Assembly (NCBI RefSeq): GCF_000764305.2
Contig: NW_025944175.1
Span: 186,001 to 250,000, forward strand
Source of the DNA: Hyalella azteca
Taxonomy: Eukaryota > Arthropoda > Malacostraca > Amphipoda > Hyalellidae
Reading direction: 5' to 3'
Length of the DNA: 64,000 bases
Shown here piece by piece: positions 25,346-37,300 of the stretch. The number at the start of each line of letters is the position of its first letter. The stretch's first letter is position 1. The notes below the pieces were generated by a model that was given only the letters and a program-made list of their open reading frames with translations, was not told the DNA's origin and searched no databases. The translations under genes and the position numbers were made by a program.

Positions 25346-28300
25346 CTGCCCGGTCGCGGAAATAATATATAACCATTGGTTTACTCAGAACATATTCTGA
25401 GTTATATTATCGTATTATTTGATGAAGGTTATTCCGTGAGAGATGATGGTTTTTTGGTATTGTGAACGAAATGTAGATAAATTTATTTCAATTGATATTG
25501 CTCAAGTAAAGAACTAAATTAATCATGTGTTTTTTGTTAATTGTAAGAAAATGAAAATAATAGAGTGAAAAGTGTATTCTTGTTTAATAGCGGAGTTTAA
25601 CCAATAAAAATAATCTTATAAGAGAATGTTTTATTCATGTTCTTCTTTTTTAATCGGGAACCAATAAACATACACATATTTCCACGGTTTACTAGTTATT
25701 ATTAGTATTTTTTGGTGGGGTTTGGCTTGCGCCATGTGAGTGTTTGGGTGCTTTGGTAAAATTTGACATTTTTTAGGTTTGCGACATTAAACTTACTCAA
25801 ATACGCTAAGATTTTCTTTCTTTGGGCTGATTAATACTTCGAGACTACATGTAGTTATTATTATTTTTCATATTTTTAGTAGCCATCATGAAAGTTATGA
25901 ATATTTCTTAATGTCTGTGGGGGAATAATATCGCAAGATAAAATGCCAAGTAACATTGGACCGTCGAAAACGGTGTAATTTCCTACTATTTCTAGCCCAA
26001 CTACTGAACTTTTTTTTCGTGCAGATATTTTCAACCATTTTTCAGATTAGACTGATGTTTTGAGCTTAATTTATGTACATAAGCTCGTGTGACTGACCCT
26101 ACGGTAAGCTCTGCATGGAGAGCGGGCAGGGAAGCTGAACGCGTCCACGGGGCATCTCACGTAGTAACTCTGGCAGGGCAGCAGGTCGAATGGGTCTTCT
26201 GGGGGCATAAAAATATTGAATTGTATCATGCAGTTTATTAATGGACGGTAAATATGTTTGGGGATGAAATGATATTTTATTGGGGAAAATATTTTATTTA
26301 TTTTTGGAGGATATATTTGGTTATTTTGGAATCGCTGAACATCTTAAAACTGCATGAAACCTTGTGTTAATAAGGCGTGAAGTTCTAGTCTTCTTGAAAT
26401 TGTAAATTGATAGTTTTTTACGCTCCGTTTGACGTGTTTTCGTTGCTTAGGTTACAGTCTCTTTTGTGTATTTTGATTTTCATTGCTGATTGTACTTGCA
26501 CGCTTTAAATTTTTTAACTGCTGAAGCAATTGGTCTTCGAAATGTTTTCATTGATGACATGGTGAGTTTAATAAGCGTTTTTTTCTTTTGAATTCTTGGC
26601 GAGCGTGCGATTTAAACATTCATTTGATACAAAAGAATATAATAATAAAAGAAAGAATTTGATACAAAAGAATATATGCAAAGTAATAAAATATATTGTA
26701 TATGATTCAATAAGGATTCCTTTTTAACAGTAATTTAAAATGTCATATTAAGCTACAATAACGAACCGCCATTATTTTCTTATTACACATTTACAAGTTA
26801 GACAACGATTCGCAATAATTTATATCATTGGTTAGAACATGAAATAAAGTATAATCATCTAAAACCCATAACCATCGCAAAATATCCACGTGAATCCATC
26901 GAATTCTGCTCACCGCCTTTGGACGGCACGACGTCAGGATTGAGCTCCTCCAGTGACGCCGACGTTTCGGTGTTCGTAAAATATTCCGCTTGTAGGATCT
27001 CGTCTTTACGAAGCGCTTCGTCCTCTGCAGCAGATCCAGCCACGTCCTGCCCACTATAGGATGCTGCACGACTCCTTCCTGCCGTAGGAGATCTGCTGGA
27101 TTTTCCACAAAATCCCATCCTGCTCCTGCGCAGCAACGTCAACACGAACAACAACACGGCCGTCGTGAGGACGGTGCTTAGGGCGATGGCTACCAGCGAC
27201 CACAGAGAGGGCGGAGTAGTTGACTTCTGGCTGCGAACTGCAACAATTGATCAATTGCTAGTAAATATGATGAAATAATTTTGTTCGCAGGATTTTTAAT
27301 TGTTAATTGTATTAGGCAATGGGGTTTTAATGAGACATGTTAAGTGAATGAAAAAAATGATTATATGGGAATTCCTTAAAAACTAGTACCCAGAATAAAT
27401 TTTTGGATGGTTAGGATGAAAACGACTTGAAAAGGTCTCTAGGTCACCAGGAAGAATAACTCATTATCTGTTTTCGCCGATGTATTTTGATTTAATTGAC
27501 TTGTATTAAAATTAGATCCCTGTTGGGATTCTGAAAGTTAGTTGCAATACAATGTGAACCCTTTTCCTATGACTCTGCAGATCCCAATTTATCGCCCCTC
27601 GCAACCCTTCACTCAGCACCTATTTCGTCAATCAGCTCATCTCTCACAACCTGGTCTGACAAATAGCCCATTACTCACATGCTGGTCTGACAATCAGCTC
27701 ATCACTCACACTCTGGTCTACCGATTAAGTCATCTCTTGCATGCTGTTCGGCAAATCAACGTCTCACTCACAGTCCGGTGAGCATATCTGCCCCACACTC
27801 TTAAGTATGACAATTAGTACCTGACGCACTGATCTGCCTGAGTCAGTCGTATGCGGTGGCCTATATACCGCAGCACTCATGAAGCAATGGTCTACCTGAA
27901 TCAATAATACGCGCTGGCATGCCGAAGCACATTTCTCTAATAAAAATCGGTTAATGCCCACGCTTCTGCCTATAGCAGTCGCTACACTCGGCTCAGTTTC
28001 CTTTGTCTACTTGGCCACCCGATCGAGATCAGCTTATGATCAAAATTTTTTATATTATGCAATTATAGTGTACTGAAAGGATTCGAGGTGACCTACCGCT
28101 GCACCCCTGACACTCAGATCTTCCTAGATCAGTCACACGAGCAATCCCAATACTGTGCGCACATGCTTTGGTCTGCCTGCGACAGACCCGGAACCTGCCT
28201 ACCTCTGCGGTCATTACTCACTGGTCTGGTTGGGACGGTCTCGGAAGTGGCCAACCACTGCACTCTTTACTCACTGGTCTGTCTGAGACCGTCTCGTGAA

Positions 28301-31300
28301 GTAGACGCGGACACCAGGACGGGTTGGGACGTGATTGGTCCCTGCGAGACGTAGACTTTGATCTGGTAGTTGGTGCCCTGGTCCAGGTGGCTCACGTTGA
28401 AGTTCGGCTCGGGAGAGCTCAGGTTCACGAACGAAGTGCCATTCTCAAAATAAACCTGCAGAAATTACCACTCTTATGACGCAGTGTATGCATAATATAA
28501 ACAAAATTATAAACTTTATAAAAAGACAAGTCGGATGACAAGACCTTATAACTGGCTAACAGAGAGCTTAAGTGCAATCGTTAGCTTACATATTCTCACG
28601 CTTAAGAAATTCAAGCTTCAGGTTGAATATTTCATCCACATTTATTAAGCTGATTCAAATTTGTTTTCAGACGACTAAAGTTCAGTTCGTTGTTGGGTAA
28701 TAAAATAGCCAGTCAGAAGATTTTTTACTTCTTGTCATATACCATAAATTGTTCATCTTATCTATGCGCGTCTACGTCAACGATGATTTACTCTAGTGAC
28801 TTGTTTCTTTAATACTTTAGCCATTTCAGAAACATGTCACTTTGACGCTCACGACGTTGAACGCAGAAATTTCCATGCGCAATATTGTACGAACAGATTG
28901 CGATGAAAACTACGATTGCTCGCAGCGCAACGGTCAGAAACATATATTACAATAATGCCAGACTTAAAAAAATAGTTTATAAACTGCTGCACAAAATTGT
29001 ACGATAGGATGTCCTCTGATGATGGATACTTATAGCGATCATATCACTCAAGATAGCTATCATGCTAACGTGATATTGTGATTGAATTTAGCTAGAATCG
29101 AGTAGCCAATGACTGCAACACAGTTAAATTAATAATAATGAAACTCTGAAATAAATTACTATAATTGAAGTATTACAATCGTAAAGCTTGCGACGGAACG
29201 ATATATCAGGTCACGCAGTTCAAAGGCTTTTGTTAAGGCTACAAAGGAAGGTAGCAACACATTACCTTTCTCTTGTTTCCAGTACACGATCGTATGAAAA
29301 ATTATATTTCATTGACGACACTTCTTTGTTCCATTCTGCACCCAGGAATGCTGGAATGTCAGCAGTGAGATTTCGCTGCCCTCGTTTAAGAAGCTTTGTT
29401 GCGAAAATCGTTTGAATGTAGATAGATTGCCTTTGTGAACGCGCTTTAAAAAAGCTTTATGTGTACTTTCCATAATCGAGCTTTATGTGCACATTACATT
29501 ATCGAAATTACCACAACATGCATTCGTTTGTCATGCGCTTAACAGTGTGAACTGAAGTACACTTTACAATTTACAGGAAGCTTTAATTACGTTAAAGTTA
29601 TATTTCTTCAAGTTATTTGGTCATCTTTGGGCTTGCTTCCAATGTTTCCATTTTATATGAAAACTTTTTAGCTAACCACACATCCGACGTTTCCTTTTAC
29701 TGTTTCGCAATATAGAAGCCTTCATCACGTATATATCCTACTGCGGAGTCAGCTTGATACAAAACAGGCAATGAGCTTAGCCGCAATTGCTGCCAGATGG
29801 CTACGTAACCGACGTAGCCAACTGGCCGCATCACCGTTAAGGAGCACACAAGTATGACCATTACCCGACACAAGGCCATAAGCTTTTACTTCACATGCGA
29901 TGTGGTAAGTTAATATAGTGAAGGCTCGGCGCGGTCAACGGTCGTCACACGAATCGATTAACACGCGCTCTACATCACTCAACTTGCCAGCCATTCTCTG
30001 CATAGGCTATGCAAAATAAATACTTTGCAAACAATGAAATGCGTTGAATATAAAAGAGAAGCCGTTATCCGGCTGTAATTTATGCAAGAAAAGTCAACAT
30101 GGTTTGATAATTAGTCATGACGTCAGAGTCAAAGTTTAGAAATTTTTTCATGAGCTTCTGAGATTTTTGTTGCCGATTGTACAAAAAAACAGGAGTGGAA
30201 ACTTGATTGCGAACGCAAATCGAAGACCGGAAATAGAACCAAAATTTTGTGTTAGTGTCAGATACGCTTTCGATAGCGTTCATTCATCTACGGAGACGTT
30301 CTTATATGATGCATCAGAGCCATAAAACAAATCTAATGGCATTCTATCCTCTTTGATGGTGAAAGATTATAACGAATTGCCATTAGGTTTGAGAATCAAT
30401 TGCTGTTAACGTATGTTATGGATAGGTGCCAATTGGGGTTTTAATAATAATTTGTACAATATGTAAAATGTACCTTTCAGTGCTATGGTTGCTGCATGTT
30501 TCGGTGAATCTGAAATGCATGTTTGATGTATGGTTGCTGCATGTTTCGGTGAATCTTTGGTGCCATAGCATTGGAAGCAGAATTTTTAAATACGCCATTT
30601 AATTAACAAACCAACATGCCACCGGATTCATCGTACCAACAAAATGCCATGCTATTTAACACACTGTTGGGGACTAATCAATAAATAGTCTTCCCTTGAC
30701 CCTAAACACTTGGCCAATGATCGACAATAAAGGATGAATAAAAACTGATAAAGAAAGGACAATAATAATAAATGAACGATAAATCCAAGAAATTAATTTA
30801 TAAATCTATAAAACGTGTGTCTTTCCTGCCCTTGCCTATTAACTCTTAATCATGTCCTCAGTTCGGAGCCCGCTGAAAAACACGAATAAATACAAATTAT
30901 GGACTTGAATTAAGAGAACTCTAACAAATGAGTATATAAATAAAAACTAATATAAATAATAATAATAAATATTAACAAAAAAGCCACCACTATATCAACA
31001 CGAAGATCAACACACGATAAACAATGCAAGCACTAACCTCTGTGGTGGATCACATAACAATGACAAGTTACAGGGCGGGTCTACACGAGGTCACGTAATA
31101 GTAACTCAAAAACAAAATGACAAACAAGTAACCTAACTATCGATACAATTATTATATATACAGGTGGTCCCTAACAACACAACCATCCCAACATCGTGAT
31201 TTATAATGCCACTATTGCCTACAGTCGACGCGATTTAACATGACACTTCCCAAGCTAGCCGGCCGAGATTATGTCCCCATCTCTGATCGTAAGGCTGCGT

Positions 31301-34300
31301 GTTGGGTTTAGTATGCACTTGATTGCAGTCGTCCGTGTTAGTGATGAACCGCTGTCTGCGCCACTTGTTCAGCATCAAGCGTCCCAGTAGCGGTCGCACC
31401 TTTTATAGGTATCGTCAGCCTGCTGTTCATGATCATTCATCGTAGTCATTTGTATTTGTTTTGTTCGGGTAAAATTCATAGTTCATTATAGATTTTTTGC
31501 AGTGTTATCCTAGATTTCTGCATCATATTATTATTAAAATTCACTATTCTAGAACATTGCTGCTTCTATTGTGTAGGATGCTTGGTCGAAAAGTGCCTGA
31601 CGTTCCAAATGGCTACGTCTATTATCAGTCCGTTTGGGAGGTTGGCCGGCGATTGTTGACTTCTGAGTTGGCACGCACGTTTTTTGTTCATCAATTGATA
31701 AGAACAAGAACCATGAGTAGAGTTGCGCTTATATGTATTCATGCAGTGATGCTCGGCTCCGCACTACTATTAGATTTGGCAAGCGTTCCAACATTAAAAC
31801 GATCACGATCACTCCTTATTGTAATTTCTATCAACCATATTAATACTTGAAGGAGAAATAAATATGAGTAATCTTCACTAAAAAATATTTTACTGGTCGA
31901 ACAACGAATTATGTAAAAATAAAAAATTATAATGAAAAATTAAGCTCGATAGCGCACTGGTGTTTTTGCAAATCCCTTAATAACTTGTTGAAAACATAAT
32001 CACAATAAAGTAAAATTCTAACGTAAATTTCAGCCTTAAACACCTGGGCAGTGTAGGCTATGGCTGTCTCGGTGGGATGGTCGGGGTGTACAGTACCTGG
32101 GCAGTGTAGGCGATGGCCGTCTCGGTGGGATGGTCGGGGTGTACAGTACCTGGGCAGTGTAGGCGATGGCTGTTTCGGTGGGATGGTCGGGGTGTACAGT
32201 ACCTGGGCAGTGTAGGCGATGGCCGTCTCGGTGGGCAGGTCGGGGTGTACAGTACCTGGGCAGTGTAGGCGATGGCCGTCTCGGTGGGATGGTCGGGGTG
32301 TACAGTACCTGGGCAGTGTAGGCGATGGCCGTCTCGGTGGGTAGGTCGGGGTGTACAGTACCTGGGCGGTGTAGGCGATGGCTGTCTCGGTGGGTAGGTC
32401 GGGGTGTAGAGTACCTGGGCAGTGTATGCGATGGCCGTCTCGGTGGGTAGGTCGGGGTGCTCGCACGTCAGGCTTAGCGACGATGCTGTGATGTTCGCCA
32501 GGCGGCAAGACGACAGCGGCGCGGGAGTCTCTGTTCGGGTCATCAGTTCAGGGACAATCAGGTCATTTTTAAGACATTTTTGATAGGTGTTGTGAAGTAT
32601 CATTAAATGTCAGAAACTTATTTCATTCAACTCCTTTGTTTTGAAGTATTAGGGGGCATTGGTGAGTAATAAAAACAATTAATTGCCACTGCAGTTGAAA
32701 GTTTCCATAGACAAATCTCAAAATACTAATAAACTGGGGAAATTATATGAATTTACATCGTAAATATAATTAAGGAAATTAACTCTTCTGTTGGAAGCAT
32801 GAAACTAACGCGTGGAGTCATGAACAAAATCTTGACTCCCATTCCTCTGTTTCAAAATAACTCGAAATATGATACAAAAATGTAGTTATGAAATTTCTCG
32901 CGTAATTGAGTTAGAAGAAGATGAAATGAGAGTATAATGTTTATATCAGAGTTTTGTTCTCTAACAGTACAAAATTCTTTGCTCGTATCGTCATTGAGAA
33001 AAACGAAAATTAAGATTGCTGTAAAACACAACTACCATGTCAGTTCATGTATCGTATGCTGCGAATAATATTTCATAAAAAGTCATTCATAACAAATGAT
33101 TTCTTAATTACAACCTTATCCAGTAACATGTAAAAATTTTCTGAAGTTACCAATTAGAAAATTATTCCTATTTTATTCCGGGACCTACTTGCTCTTTTGA
33201 TGAAAAACTTGCAGGATTTTGTTTGGTTGCCCAACTCGTTGACACCGCGACAAGTGAGCTCCCTGTCATCTGGCGACATGGACGGGTACACCGTCAACTG
33301 CGCTGTCGACACATCCCCGTTGCCTTTAAGAGGATTTGAGTAAATTTGTTGAAGTCTGTCGACAGATTTTGTGTTGTTGACGTCAGAAGTGGCGTTCCAG
33401 TGCCAGAAAACTTGCGTGAGGCGAGGGTAGGCGGCGTACGAACACGTCACGTTGATAGGGTCGCTGTATATGAAGTATGTCACAGTCCGACTTTGGCACT
33501 CCGGTAAATCTGGAATTGAAACAAAATAATATTTCTTAGTGAATAAGAAGCCTGAAGGCAATTAAAGCATGATAAATGCATGTTATTTCTCTACAGAACC
33601 TATATGAGAACAATTTTATGAGCGAGGTAAAATTTAAATCAGTATTTAGTAATTTGAAATAAATGTTGTTGTGTAAGGCAATCATGTTGTTTTTGATGAT
33701 CATTCCAGTTGTCATGATCACCATAATAGTTACGTTCGAAAAACTTTAGGCTGATTATTGCCATATTTCCGTGATTTGCGCCCACACTCCCCATGGCATA
33801 CATTATTATAGTGCCAGCGTACACTAGGTGCGTGTTTGTATAGCGCCTCTCACCCCTACATGGCACGGTATGTGAGAGATAGTGTTGAAGTGGAGTCCGT
33901 CTGCTAAATGGTTTATTGCCGGAGAATGATAACGACTGATTAGGAGATAATCGAAAAAAATCTTGACATGTCAGAAAAACAAACTCAAGTAGAATAAATT
34001 AGGCACTTCTACTTTAAAGATATGAGCACATGGTTCACTGCAGAGTGCAGATTGTATAAAACGAAAAATCTGAGACCCGGTTGAGTCCAAGAGGCAGAAG
34101 AATTAGTAACGGATGCAAAAAGAAGCAAGTATTAGGCGTGGCCTGATGCCGTAAGTCTAATGCAGTAGCGTAACCTATGTCATTTGCGTCGGGACTTTGA
34201 GGACGAAGCTGACGAGTAGCAGTGGCCTGCAGTCACTGCATCACTAGTGCAGTGGCCTGCAGTCACCGCATCGCTAGTGCAGCGGCCTGCAGTCACTGCA

Positions 34301-37300
34301 TCACTAGTGCAGTGGCCTGCAGTCACTGCATCACTAGTGCAGTGGCCTGCAGTCACTGCATCACTAGTGCAGTGGCCAGCAGTCACCGCATTGCTAGTGC
34401 AGTGGCCTGCAGTCACTGCATCACTAGTGCAGTGGCCTGCAGTCACTGCATCACTAGTGCAGTGGCCTGCAGTCACCGCATCACTAGTGCAGTGGCCTGC
34501 AGTCACCGCATCACTAGTGCAGTGGCCTGCAGTCACCGCATCGCTAGTGCAGCGGCCTGCAGTCGCTGCATCGCTAGTGCAGTGGCCTACAGTCACCGCA
34601 TCGCTAGTGCAGTGTCCTACAGTCACCACATCGCTAGTGCAGTGGCCTGCAGTCGCTGCATCGCTAGTGCAGTGGCCTACAGTCACCATATCGCTAGTGC
34701 AGTGGCCTACAGTCACCGCATCGCTAGTGCCGCGGCCTGCAGTCGCTGCATCACTAGCATCGTGGCCTGCAGTCGCTGCATCGCTTTCCAATAACTCGTA
34801 GCGGCGCACTCTAGCTGTCATCGAACCTTCGTCAGGGCTTGGAGGAGGGCACTGTATCTGTACGTCTGTTGGCTTTGCTTAGGTGTCGCAATGTCCTCAA
34901 GTGATACAATCTGTATGTTGCGCTCTTATCTAACACAGTCACAGTAATATATAGATATTATAGCTTTAAAATTAAAAAAGGCTTTTATAAAATGACATCA
35001 TTCTTTTTTGTTACAACGTCTGTTTTTGGCCGAGCTCATAGGAATAATTAAAATTTAATGAGCGTTAATAACAAAATCCGACTTCACTTGAATGGTCATG
35101 ACTTGCGGATACAAAAAAGTTATAGGAATGAAATATGTTTGCGGCGAAACTTACATAAATATTTTTTATGAAAAATTTGTATCAGATAAGTTCATGTTAC
35201 AGCGAACATGTGATATTTTTTACTTCATTTCCTTGATAGACGCAACATTAAAATCTCTTTATTCACTATTTAGCGTTTTTTGTTGCACTCGGAATTGAGC
35301 AGCGAAATTTACTGGCTCACTATTGCTTTAACTTTGAGATTTAAGCAGGAAAAGTTTATTTTAAAAATGCAAGTTGCCGAATGTTAGTCCAGAAAATGTT
35401 GTCGTTGAATAATTGACCCATTTCGTTTAGTTAAGCTTGTTAAATAATCAACATTTTTGTTTTTTAATGGACAAATATTCCCGAAATACTCGAATATCAA
35501 ATTTTATATTTCAATACTACGTGAAATTTTCACAGAGATTTGACCGACGAATTAAAGTCTTCATTTTCATGCGTGAAGACGATCGCGTGATAAGCAAGTC
35601 CTGGAAGAAGTGAGCGGGATTGTTTCCTGTCAAAATGATTGGTCTATTCGGCCTCTGTTACTATACCTGCAATGGCCTACCTTCCTATTACAGGCATGCA
35701 ATACGTATAATGTTCGTGCACTATTAGGTGGTCAGATCTTTTTGGTCTCAAGTTTGCAAACATTTTTTAGTATAAGTGATCTTCTGATCACTAACAAGCT
35801 GAAGTAAGATTTTTTGTTTTAATGTGTGGAGAAGAGCTTTGTTCGAACCTAGAAGGATTATTTTTTTCTTTTTATGTGAAGAGTCAGAGTTGTAAAATTT
35901 TGCACATACTCTCATATGTGAAGCTTCATCGTGGCAGCTCTCAATTCATCTTGCAACAATTAAATGTAATGTCTGATCATAACTAAGGCACAAAATAATT
36001 GACGTTGTCCTGCAACACGCACAGTTCGTTTCTATATCACTATAGAAATACAAGCAATATTGGTGCACGAAATAGCGTTTTAGACGTAAGTGCAATCAGA
36101 GGAGCTCCGGCAACTTAGTCAATTGAAAAAAGAGATTGGCGAGCCAGGCACTGCTGAACTTCTCAGGGGCTTTGCAGAGTTGCTAATACAAGCAATCTTC
36201 CGCCACTCTCGATCCCAAGTGTTCCTTTCCGCAGCTTTGCAGGGAAAAAAAGTAAAATAGACTTAGAAAAAAGTGAAACCGCTGATCCCTGGAGGCTCGT
36301 CCGTCCTCCAAGAAGTTCGTGCATGTCGTTGCAACTGCGTACGAAGGAGCCAAGTGATCCTGTAATCTCTTGTTCGGGTGTCCGCCTTGGCAAATCTCCG
36401 TCGTCTGAAGATTTCGAAACGGCCCCAGCAAGGGACGCCATCACGAGCAAGGAGCGAGTTTTGCTGACTTCTTTGTGCGTGAACGGTTTGTAAAAATTGT
36501 TAATTATAATCTAAAATTTTTGAGCAATTCGAATTTTGAATTGCACGGGTGTTTGGAGTTAACACATAAACTTGATCTTGGTGCATCGCATAAAATTATA
36601 TGAATAGCATTCATAGCTATTAAAAAGAATTTATTTTAACATACAGGGTCTCATCAAAATTTGTCAATCAAAAATTGTTGATGTTGCTGAATATTTATAA
36701 AGAGAGTTTTAAATGGAGAGGAAGAACCTATTGGGGATTTCTATATAGAAGTGAATCAAAACTGAATGCAAATTTCGTTAAGGACTAAACACTAAGGCAT
36801 TGTTTTAAATTTAAAAATTAATTTAAAAATTAACGTTTCCGAAATAATGCTAACCTAATAAAATATTTCCGACCTCATAGAAAGGTACGTTAAATTGATA
36901 TTCAGCGGAGAAAATCATGGGGTATAAATAGTGCAGTGAATGAGGTGTTCGATTTTGCCCCAATGTCATACAAAGGAATATATTGACGACCAAATATATT
37001 ACAAGTTGCGCCTACTTATAAGTAGAACAAAGGACTAAAAAATGCGATGCTGAGCCACACGCCTGCGCGTATGTGCTTAAGAAACCATTAAAAATAACGA
37101 GCCTCATGGAAAGTTAATGCTTTAGGCAATGTGCATTGATCTTATATCGAACAAATGCCATTGCCATGCAATATAGGGCATCAAAGGCAATGAGATGTTC
37201 AATCGAAGGCCAGGCTAAAGAGACTGAATTAAAAAAAATTTTCCAGCGCACATTAGAATGCAACATAAATTATTCAAGATTTTGCCTTGTTTGCTTTTGA

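Noticed and set aside
25082..25400. Plus-strand ORFs of 76-96 codons opposite exon N
   Set aside because: Antisense shadows of the 18-bp coding repeat of exon N; biased His/Arg/Ser peptides.
31927..32603. Minus-strand ORFs of 193 and 181 codons
   Set aside because: Read-through of the 53-bp array beyond exon J. Only the first part (exon J) is supported; the rest is considered under alternative donors.
34180..34821. Open frames of 213, 190 and 184 codons on both strands
   Set aside because: All are translations of the 30-bp array; stop-free because the period is a multiple of three. No leader, splice link or domain.
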